A DNA stretch of 64,000 bases from JASLBX01 sp036374175 (GTDB taxonomy: Bacteria; Actinomycetota; Actinomycetes; Jiangellales; Jiangellaceae): assembly GCA_036374175.1 (NCBI GenBank), contig DASUUH010000062.1:1-64000 (forward strand). The letters run 5' to 3'. This document shows, piece after piece, positions 8,952-15,313 of this stretch. Numbering within the stretch: position 1 is the first letter of the stretch; every line of letters begins with the position of its first letter. The notes below the pieces were generated by a model that saw nothing but the letters and a program-made list of their open reading frames with translations, ran no database searches and had not been told where the DNA came from. The translations under genes and the position numbers were made by a program.

Positions 8952-10220
8952 TCACTCCTTCCGCGCAGCATCCAGGATGCCGGGCAGGGCTGCCAGAAAC
9001 TCCTCCGCCTGATGGTCCGTCAAGATCAGCGGCGGCGCCAGCCGAATCGCCGTCGGCGCCACCGGGTTGACGATGAATCCGGCGGCGAGCGCAGCACGCG
9101 CAATCGCCGGCGCTTCGGGTGCGGTGAGCTCGACGGCGAGCAGCAGGCCTTCGCCGCGCACCCCGGCGAGCAGCGGGTGGGACCCGACGCCCGTGCGCAG
9201 CCTCGCGCCGACCTGCCTGACGTTGGCCAGCAGATCGTCCCGTTCGATGACGTGCAGGACGGCCAGGCCGGCGGCAGCGGCGACCGGGTTTCCGCCGAAT
9301 GTCGAACCGTGCGAACCGGGGCCCAGCAGGTTCGCCGCCTCGCCGATACCGATGCAGGCGCCGATCGGGAAACCGCCACCGAACCCTTTGGCGACGGTCA
9401 CCACGTCGGGGACGATCCCCGCCCGGTGGAAGGCGAACCATTTTCCCGTGCGGCCGATGCCGGTCTGAACCTCGTCCAGGATCAGCAGCGCGCCGTGCCG
9501 GTCGGCAATTGCCCGGGCCGCGGCCAGGTACCCGGCCGGCGGCACTCGCACGCCCGCTTCGCCCTGGATCGGCTCGAGCACCACAGCGGCCGTTCCGCCG
9601 TCCACGGCAGCGGCCAAAGCGGCGGCGTCACCGTATGGAACATGCACGACGCCGGGAGGCATCGGTTCGAACGGCTCGCGGATGGATGGCTTGCCGGTCA
9701 GCGCGAGTGCTCCCATCGTCCGGCCGTGAAAGCCGCCTTCAGCCGCCACAATTTTCGTTCGTCCCGTCATTCGGGCGATTTTGAACGCGGCCTCGTTCGC
9801 TTCGGTGCCGGAGTTGGTAAAGAAGACCCGGGCCGGCGTGTCGCCGGGCGGGCCGACCAACTGGATCAGCCTTTCTGCGAGGGCGATCTGCGGCCCGGAC
9901 GCGAAGAAGTTCGAGACGTGCCCGAGTGTGGCCACCTGAGCCGTGATCGCTGAGGTGAGCAACGGGTGGGCGTGCCCGAGACTGTTTACGGCCAGCCCGC
10001 CGAGCAGGTCGAGGTAGCGGGCGCCGCCAGCGTCCCATACGTAGCAGCCTTCGCCACGGACCAGCACACGCTGCGGCCGGCCGAACGTGTTCATCAGCGC
10101 GCCGGCGTAGCGGTCGAGCCAGGTGTCCCCGGCTAACGTCGCACTTGTCCGGCCGGACAACTCGGGGGCCTGGGCCGCGACGGCGACGGACCCGGACAAG
10201 TCGAGATCGGGGGCCGTCAC
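8952..10220 (-). CDS. argD: Acetylornithine aminotransferase
   Basis: PLP-dependent class III aminotransferase that converts N-acetylglutamate semialdehyde to N-acetylornithine. The 422-residue protein shows the ILDEVQTGIGRTG motif and the PLP-lysine segment VAKGFGGGFPIG. GTG 10220 is chosen because it overlaps the argB stop (GTGA), although the frame is open further upstream. About 30 residues precede the usual family start and contain the perfect palindrome at 10145-10160. The gene is translationally coupled to argB and sits in the arg unit. Confidence 0.95.
   Translation of the reverse strand: MTAPDLDLSGSVAVAAQAPELSGRTSATLAGDTWLDRYAGALMNTFGRPQRVLVRGEGCYVWDAGGARYLDLLGGLAVNSLGHAHPLLTSAITAQVATLGHVSNFFASGPQIALAERLIQLVGPPGDTPARVFFTNSGTEANEAAFKIARMTGRTKIVAAEGGFHGRTMGALALTGKPSIREPFEPMPPGVVHVPYGDAAALAAAVDGGTAAVVLEPIQGEAGVRVPPAGYLAAARAIADRHGALLILDEVQTGIGRTGKWFAFHRAGIVPDVVTVAKGFGGGFPIGACIGIGEAANLLGPGSHGSTFGGNPVAAAAGLAVLHVIERDDLLANVRQVGARLRTGVGSHPLLAGVRGEGLLLAVELTAPEAPAIARAALAAGFIVNPVAPTAIRLAPPLILTDHQAEEFLAALPGILDAARKE
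10145..10160. repeat. 16-bp perfect palindrome, argD copy
   Basis: TTGTCCGGCCGGACAA is a perfect palindrome inside the N-terminal extension of argD. The same 18-base string, CTTGTCCGGCCGGACAAC, recurs at 38364-38381, and a one-mismatch copy lies in argH. A 16-mer recurring in 64 kb is not expected by chance, even at this base composition. Confidence 0.75.
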
Positions 10221-11104
10221 GACGGCACCACCATGGTGCCGGCACCGGCGTCGGTGAACACCTCGAGCAGCACCGAATGCGGCGACCGGCCGTCCAGCAC
10301 GGTCGCCTCCGGCACACCGCCTTGCACTGCCGTCAGACAAGCCCGCATCTTCGGCACCATCCCGGCGTCCAGGCTGGGCAGCAGCTCGGCCAGCGCGTGG
10401 CCGGTGATCTCGCTGATCACCTCAGTCGAGTCGGGCCAATTGCGGTAGAGCCCCTCGACGTCGGTCAGGATGACCAGCTTCTCGGCTTCGAGCGCGACGG
10501 CGAGGGCGGCCGCCGCGGTGTCGGCGTTGATGTTGTGCACCACCCCGTCGACGTCCGGCGCCACCGAGGAGACGACGGGTATCCGCCCGGCCGCAATGAG
10601 GTCGAGCACCGCCTCGGGCTGGACATCGGCCACGTCGCCGACCAACCCGATGTCGACCAGCTCTCCGTCGACCAGTGCGGACTGCCGCTCCGCTGTGAGC
10701 AATCCGGCGTCCTCGCCGGACAACCCGACTGCGAACGGGCCGTGCTGGTTGATCAGTCCGACGAGCTCACGACCGACCTGGCCGACCAGCACCATCCGTA
10801 CGACATCCATCGCCTCGTGGGTCGTCACTCGCAGGCCGCCGCGGAACTCGGTGACGATGCCCAGCCGGTCGAACATCGCCGAGATCTGCGGCCCGCCGCC
10901 GTGTACGACGACCGGTTTGAGTCCGGCCAGCCGGAGGAACACGATGTCGTTGGCGAACGCGCGCTTGAGCTCGTCGTCGACCATCGCGTTGCCGCCGTAT
11001 TTGATGACGATGACCGTGCCGTGGAACCGCTTGAGCCACGGCAAGGCTTCGACGAGGGTGGCCGCCTTGGCGAGTGCGGCGCTGTGATCGGTGAGTGCAG
11101 TCAT
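10217..11104 (-). CDS. argB: Acetylglutamate kinase
   Basis: Phosphorylates N-acetylglutamate, usually the step inhibited by arginine. The 295-residue product contains the amino-acid kinase glycine motif VIKYGGNAM near residue 35, the VVVHGGGPQI substrate loop, and the NINADTAAAALA nucleotide-binding segment near the C-terminal third. Its ATG overlaps the argJ stop (ATGA) and its stop overlaps argD (GTGA). The N-terminal helix typical of arginine-sensitive enzymes appears to be present (about residues 1-25). No defects are seen. Confidence 0.96.
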   Translation of the reverse strand: MTALTDHSAALAKAATLVEALPWLKRFHGTVIVIKYGGNAMVDDELKRAFANDIVFLRLAGLKPVVVHGGGPQISAMFDRLGIVTEFRGGLRVTTHEAMDVVRMVLVGQVGRELVGLINQHGPFAVGLSGEDAGLLTAERQSALVDGELVDIGLVGDVADVQPEAVLDLIAAGRIPVVSSVAPDVDGVVHNINADTAAAALAVALEAEKLVILTDVEGLYRNWPDSTEVISEITGHALAELLPSLDAGMVPKMRACLTAVQGGVPEATVLDGRSPHSVLLEVFTDAGAGTMVVPS

Positions 11105-12258
11105 GTCGAGTAGGCCGAATTCTCGTGGACGTAGTCGTGGGTCAGGTCGGTGGTCAGGATGGTCGCCGCGTGCGGCCCGGCTTTGAGATCAATCGTCACG
11201 GTGACGTCCCGGCCGGAGAGGTCCACCTTGTCGCGCGGTTCACCGGCGCCGGCGCCGCCGTCACGGCATACCCAGACCCCGTTCATGGCCACGTCGACCG
11301 CTGCCGGATCAAACGCCGCGTCCGTTGTGCCGATCGCGGCCAGCACGCGGCCCCAGTTGGGGTCGCCGCCGAAGACGGCGCACTTGAACAGGTTGCTCCG
11401 CGCCACCGAGCGAGCCGCCGTCACCGCGTCATCCTCGCTGGCCGCGTTCGCCACCGTGATTGCTATCTCGTGGTGTGCTCCTTCGGCGTCGGACCACAGC
11501 TGGCGGGCCAGATCGGCGCACAGCGCGGTGACCGCCTCGGTCAGCTCGGGCTCGGTCGGCGTGATACCGGACGCTCCGCTGCTCATCAGCAGAACCGTGT
11601 CGTTGGTCGACATGCAGCCGTCGGTGTCGAGCCGGTCGAAGGTGACCCGGGTTGCCTGCCGGAGCGCGCGGTCCAGGGTTGCGGGTTCGGCCACGGCGTC
11701 GGTGGTGAGGACGACGAGCATGGTGGCCAGTGCGGGTGCCAGCATGCCGGCGCCCTTGGCCATGCCACCCACGACCCAGCCGCCGCCGGTGACAGTGGCC
11801 TGCTTCGGCCTGGTGTCGGTGGTCATGATGGCCTCGGCTGCGGACGCCCCGCCGTCCAGGGCCAGCCGACCGGCCGCAGCCTCAATGCCGACTGAGAGTT
11901 TGGTCCGGTCGAGCTGCTCGCCGATCAAGCCGGTGGAGCACACCGCGACATCGATCGGGCCGGCGGCGATCAACTCGGCCACGAGTTCGGCGCTGGCATG
12001 TGTGGTCTGGAACCCCTCCGGACCGGTGTAGCAGTTCGCGCCGCCGGAGTTCAGCACGACTGCGGCCAGCCGCCCGTCCGCGATCACCTGCTCGCTCCAC
12101 AACACCGGGTTGGCTTTGCAGCGGTTGGCCGTGAACACCGCTGCGGCGTCGCGCTGCGGGCCGTCGTTGACCACCAGCGCCACGTCAGGCTTGCCGCTCG
12201 GCTTGAGGCCCGCCGTCGCCCCGCTGGCGCGGAATCCGGCGGCCGCAGTGACGCTCAT
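11101..12258 (-). CDS. argJ: Bifunctional glutamate N-acetyltransferase/amino-acid acetyltransferase
   Basis: Recycles the acetyl group from acetylornithine to glutamate, completing the cyclic arginine pathway. The 385-residue precursor contains the self-cleavage motif AIMTTDT (residues 143-149), where the threonine becomes the nucleophile of the beta chain, and the conserved KGAGMLAP segment that follows. The C-terminus ends in the family's HENSAYS motif. The start overlaps the stop of an upstream 22-codon ORF (ATGA), and the stop overlaps argB. Whether it retains the acetyl-CoA-dependent synthase activity cannot be read from sequence alone. Confidence 0.95.
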   Translation of the reverse strand: MSVTAAAGFRASGATAGLKPSGKPDVALVVNDGPQRDAAAVFTANRCKANPVLWSEQVIADGRLAAVVLNSGGANCYTGPEGFQTTHASAELVAELIAAGPIDVAVCSTGLIGEQLDRTKLSVGIEAAAGRLALDGGASAAEAIMTTDTRPKQATVTGGGWVVGGMAKGAGMLAPALATMLVVLTTDAVAEPATLDRALRQATRVTFDRLDTDGCMSTNDTVLLMSSGASGITPTEPELTEAVTALCADLARQLWSDAEGAHHEIAITVANAASEDDAVTAARSVARSNLFKCAVFGGDPNWGRVLAAIGTTDAAFDPAAVDVAMNGVWVCRDGGAGAGEPRDKVDLSGRDVTVTIDLKAGPHAATILTTDLTHDYVHENSAYST

Positions 12259-12323
12259 GCCGGGGTCCCCGCGAATGCGCGAGCGAAGCCTGCGAAGCGA
12301 GCGGTTTCGTGGGGTGGGCTCAT
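12255..12323 (-). CDS. 22-codon mini-ORF bridging argC and argJ
   Basis: A 22-residue ORF (MSPPHETARFAGFARAFAGT followed by PA and TGA) exactly fills the gap between argC and argJ. Its ATG overlaps the argC stop as ATGA, and its TGA overlaps the argJ ATG in the same way. It carries a mirror-like repeat of GCTCGCTTCG and CTTCGCTCGC. It is unlikely to make a functional enzyme and probably carries ribosomes from argC to argJ. It might equally be the remnant of a repeat insertion that stayed in frame. No homolog is known to me. Confidence 0.55.
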   Translation of the reverse strand: MSPPHETARFAGFARAFAGTPA

Positions 12324-13420
12324 GGTGCGACTCCGTTCACGGTCAGCCCGAGAGTCTCGTCCATGCCCAGGGCGATGTTCGCCGACTGGATGGCCGCTCC
12401 TGCCGTGCCCTTGACCAGGTTGTCGATAGCTACGACGGCCACCATCCGGCCCGCCCGCTCGTCGACCGTGATCTGCACGTGCGCGCTGTTCGACCCGGTC
12501 ACGGCTGCCGTGGCAGGCCACTGGCCCGCTGGCAGCAGGTGGACGAACGGCTCGTCGGCGTAGGCGGCTTCCCACACCTCGCCGACGCCGGCTGCGCTCG
12601 TCCCAGAAGCCACCTTCGCGGTTGCCGTGGCAAGAATTCCGCGGGCCATCGGTACCAGCGTCGGGGTGAACGAGATGCTGGCCGGTGCACCCGCCGCCGC
12701 CGACAGGTTCTGCTCGATCTCCGGGATGTGCCGGTGCACTCCCCCGACGGCGTACGGACTGGCCGACCCCATGATCTCGCTGGCGAGCAGGTGCGGCTTG
12801 AGCGCCTTGCCGGCGCCGGACGTCCCACAAGCGAGCACCGCGACGAGGTCGGCCGGCTCGATCACTCCGGCTGCCAGACCAGGCGCGAGCGCGAGGCTAA
12901 CCGCCGTCACATTGCAGCCGGGGACGGCAACGCGCTTGACGCCGGCGAGCCCGTCCCGCTGCTTGACCCACCCGTGATCATCGGCACTTACCGTGTTATA
13001 TGCACGGGAAGTGCCGATGATAACGGGAGCTGTGACGAGTTCGGGAAGCCCGGACGGCCACGTGCCGGCATGGTCGCCGCCGTAGAACTCCGCCCACGCC
13101 GCCGCGTCCTTGAGGCGATGGTCCGCGCCACAGTCCACGACGAGCACGTCGTCGTCAAGCTCGGCGGCCAGCGCGCCGGATTCTCCGTGCGGCAGCGCCA
13201 GGAAAACCACGTCGTGTCCGGCCAGCTCGGCCGCGGCGGTTGGTGCCAGGACGCGGTCGGCTAATTCGGGCAAGTGCGGCTGGTGTTCACCCAGCCGGAA
13301 GCCCGCATTGTTATGTGCGGTGACGGATCCGATCTCGAATTCCGCATGAGACAGCAGCAGACGTAGCAGCTCGCCTCCGGCGTAGCCGCTCGCACCGGCG
13401 ACGGCCGCTCGCATTCCCAT
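12320..13420 (-). CDS. argC: N-acetyl-gamma-glutamyl-phosphate reductase, with an in-frame palindromic insertion
   Basis: NADPH-dependent reductase of acetylglutamyl phosphate and first gene of the arg unit. The 366-residue protein has the Rossmann motif GASGYAGGELLRLL at the N-terminus, the catalytic cysteine in VPGC and the HRHIPEIEQ segment. Compared with the mycobacterial enzyme as I recall it, about 22 extra residues lie between GLPEL and the VPGC motif. They are encoded mostly by a 57-nt palindrome (12972-13028) with much lower GC3 than its surroundings. The residues after the cysteine are NVTA rather than the usual YPTA. The reading frame is intact, so the protein is probably made, but the insertion lies close to the active site. 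Confidence 0.93.
   Translation of the reverse strand: MGMRAAVAGASGYAGGELLRLLLSHAEFEIGSVTAHNNAGFRLGEHQPHLPELADRVLAPTAAAELAGHDVVFLALPHGESGALAAELDDDVLVVDCGADHRLKDAAAWAEFYGGDHAGTWPSGLPELVTAPVIIGTSRAYNTVSADDHGWVKQRDGLAGVKRVAVPGCNVTAVSLALAPGLAAGVIEPADLVAVLACGTSGAGKALKPHLLASEIMGSASPYAVGGVHRHIPEIEQNLSAAAGAPASISFTPTLVPMARGILATATAKVASGTSAAGVGEVWEAAYADEPFVHLLPAGQWPATAAVTGSNSAHVQITVDERAGRMVAVVAIDNLVKGTAGAAIQSANIALGMDETLGLTVNGVAP
12972..13028. repeat. 57-nt near-perfect palindromic element inside argC
   Basis: Two 19-nt arms (12972-12990 and 13010-13028) match at 18 of 19 positions. Inside them CCGTG and CACGG form a further 5-bp stem around a 7-nt AT-rich loop. The element is 19 codons long, keeps the frame, and coincides with a lineage-specific insertion in ArgC. 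About half of its third codon positions are A or T, whereas neighbouring codons are strongly GC-ending. Confidence 0.85.
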
Positions 13421-13423
13421 GCT

Positions 13424-13435
13424 GCATGAGTATGC
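13424..13435 (-). promoter_or_regulatory. ARG-box-like operator
   Basis: GCATACTCATGC on the minus strand is a nearly perfect inverted repeat (GCAT-4-ATGC) directly upstream of the argC start and just downstream of its promoter. ArgR boxes are short AT-rich palindromes of this kind. A second GCAT-containing half site overlaps the -10 region. ArgR is encoded in the same operon. Confidence 0.6.
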
Positions 13436-13446
13436 CTGATTCGGAA

Positions 13447-13474
13447 ATTATATGCAACCGAGTACACCTGTCAC
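13447..13474 (-). promoter_or_regulatory. Promoter of the arginine operon
   Basis: On the minus strand, -35 GTGACA (13474-13469) and a perfect -10 TATAAT (13452-13447) are 16 bases apart. The start would lie about 20 bases before the argC ATG, so the operator at 13424-13435 would overlap the early transcribed region. Confidence 0.75.
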
Positions 13475-14361
13475 TCCAGTTGATACTCACTCAGCAGCAC
13501 GAAGCGCAAACCCCTGTCACGCAGTGTCGCCAGCGCGGCACGCACGCCATCGAGCGTCCCGCTCTCGGGGTGGTTCATGTGGAGCAGCACGATAGACCCG
13601 GCTCTGGCCCGCTGGAGTTCTGCGGTGACCTGTGCGGCTGTGAAGGTGGCGCCGCCATCGCCGAGCAGGTCCGAGCCGACCGGCACGAGTCCAAGATCCC
13701 GGACGATCTGCACCGCGACTTCGTCGTAGTGCGCCGTGCCCGCCCGGAAGTAGACCGGAGTCTCACCGATACGCTCCTCGATCGCCGCCAGGCCGCCGAC
13801 GACCTCCTCGACGACCTCCTCGGCGCTGGACGTCCCGGTGATCTCGTATGCGCCTTCTCCCGTGACCGACAGCGGCCGGCATTGTGTGCCGTGGTTCGCG
13901 ATCTCGAACTGATCTCGGTCAGCGAGTTCGGCGAACACGTCCTCGTTCGCCTCGATCCAGGTCTGGGTCACGAACAGGGTGGCCGGCAGCTCCTCGGCGA
14001 CGAGGAACTCGATCAGCGCGCTGTCGTACCCCAACCCGCCCGGCCCGGCACATGCGTCGAAGGTGAGCGCGACGACCGGCTCGTCGGTGTCCAACCTGGT
14101 TCGTACCCCGGGCAGGTTCTGGCCCCACTCTGACGCCGTGGTCGGGTACTGGCTGAGGTTCAGCTGGTCCGGGTCGCCCGGCCTCGCTGTGTCCTCCGGC
14201 GTGACGGTCGGTGTCGGCGACGCTGATCTGGTCGGCGCCGGGGGCAACGTACGGCCCGGCCCGACGATGTTCGCCTCCGGCCACACTTCAGTTTCGGCCC
14301 CGCAGCCGGACACCATGAGCGCCACGCCTACCGTGGCGACCAGAAACGTGCGACGTCGCAT
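13471..14361 (-). CDS. Polysaccharide deacetylase (NodB) lipoprotein
   Basis: Secreted NodB-fold carbohydrate esterase, probably acting on peptidoglycan or another cell-wall glycan. The 296-residue product starts with a lipoprotein signal (MRRRTF... ending VSGC), then a Thr/Pro linker and the NodB domain with LTFDAC (catalytic Asp), a metal-binding-type NHGTQC motif, FRAG and a C-terminal VLLHMNH. The metal-binding histidine spacing differs from the textbook HSxxH, so activity is inferred. Start ATG 14361 has GGAAAGG upstream. Its 3' end reaches the arg promoter, so read-through could add to argC transcription. Confidence 0.85.
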   Translation of the reverse strand: MRRRTFLVATVGVALMVSGCGAETEVWPEANIVGPGRTLPPAPTRSASPTPTVTPEDTARPGDPDQLNLSQYPTTASEWGQNLPGVRTRLDTDEPVVALTFDACAGPGGLGYDSALIEFLVAEELPATLFVTQTWIEANEDVFAELADRDQFEIANHGTQCRPLSVTGEGAYEITGTSSAEEVVEEVVGGLAAIEERIGETPVYFRAGTAHYDEVAVQIVRDLGLVPVGSDLLGDGGATFTAAQVTAELQRARAGSIVLLHMNHPESGTLDGVRAALATLRDRGLRFVLLSEYQLE

Positions 14362-14473
14362 CCGCGCCTTTCCGGAGCAGCCAGGACGGGATGAATCGCG
14401 TTGAACATACCGGACCGGCCGCCAGAGCATACGCAGCCATGCGGGCAAGGGCGGTCCAGGCCCGTCGCGAGAA

Positions 14474-15301
14474 TCATGCCACCGGGTCATCGGCTCCGAT
14501 CGGGGCGAGCCGCAGGACTCTCGCGTCCGCTTCAAGGATGGCCGCCTGCTGGCTCAACAGCGACTCGACAGTGTCCGCGCCGGCCCGGAAGAACCGGCCG
14601 CCGAGCTCGTCCAGCACGCCGTCCCCAAGAGCGGCCACCAACTCGACCACCATCTCCGGTTGTGTCCATTCCGTTCGCCCGGCGTGCATCGGCATCGACG
14701 CGGTCATGTCGGTCTGCACGACGCCGGGCGACAGGTCGAACGCGTGCACCCCACGCGCCCGGAACTGCGAGTCGAGCTGTGAGGTGAACCGCGCCAGCGC
14801 ACCCTTGCCCACCGTGTAGCCGGTGTACACGGGACGGACGTCGTGGGCGGCACCGCTATTGATGTTGACGATCCGACCTCCGCCCGCGGCCAGCATGGTA
14901 GGCAGCGCGGCGTGGGTCACCAGCATTGCACCCCGGACGTTCACCTCGATGACCCGCCAAGTCTCCTCCACGTCGACCGTCGCGAAGTCAGCCGCCGTGG
15001 CTTCGATGACGCCGGCGTTGTTGACCAGCAGGTCGACGCCACCGAGCTCATGCACGACGATCTGCACCGCCCGCTCTACGGCCGCCCGGTCCACCACATC
15101 GGCGGTCGCCACGGCCACCGCCGCATCGTGCCGAGCGCACTCGCCGGCCACGCGCTCGAGCGCCTCACGATCTCGCGCGAGCAGTCCGAGCGACCAGCCG
15201 CGGCCGGCCAAGCCGATGGCGAGCTCCCGACCGATACCGCGGCTGGCGCCGGTGATCAATGCGCGCCGGCCGTGTGTTCCCATCCCGTCCCGGGCCCCCA
15301 A
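14474..15301 (-). CDS. Short-chain dehydrogenase/reductase
   Basis: Classical SDR oxidoreductase of 275 residues. It has the cofactor motif TGASRGIG near residue 18, the structural NNAG motif near 93, a Ser in the INSGA strand and the catalytic YTVGK (YxxxK). The residues around the cofactor loop suggest NADP(H). Substrate cannot be predicted. The gene lies 12 bases after pheT on the same strand and could be co-transcribed with pheST, although no functional link is evident. The start at 15301 is provisional; a downstream ATG (MGTHGRR) is also possible. Confidence 0.85.
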   Translation of the reverse strand: MGARDGMGTHGRRALITGASRGIGRELAIGLAGRGWSLGLLARDREALERVAGECARHDAAVAVATADVVDRAAVERAVQIVVHELGGVDLLVNNAGVIEATAADFATVDVEETWRVIEVNVRGAMLVTHAALPTMLAAGGGRIVNINSGAAHDVRPVYTGYTVGKGALARFTSQLDSQFRARGVHAFDLSPGVVQTDMTASMPMHAGRTEWTQPEMVVELVAALGDGVLDELGGRFFRAGADTVESLLSQQAAILEADARVLRLAPIGADDPVA

Positions 15302-15313
15302 TGCAGCGAATGC

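Noticed and set aside
8565..9953. Open frame of about 462 codons opposite argF/argD
   Set aside because: Antisense to two genes with clear catalytic motifs; composition is Arg/Gly-rich as expected for a shadow frame.
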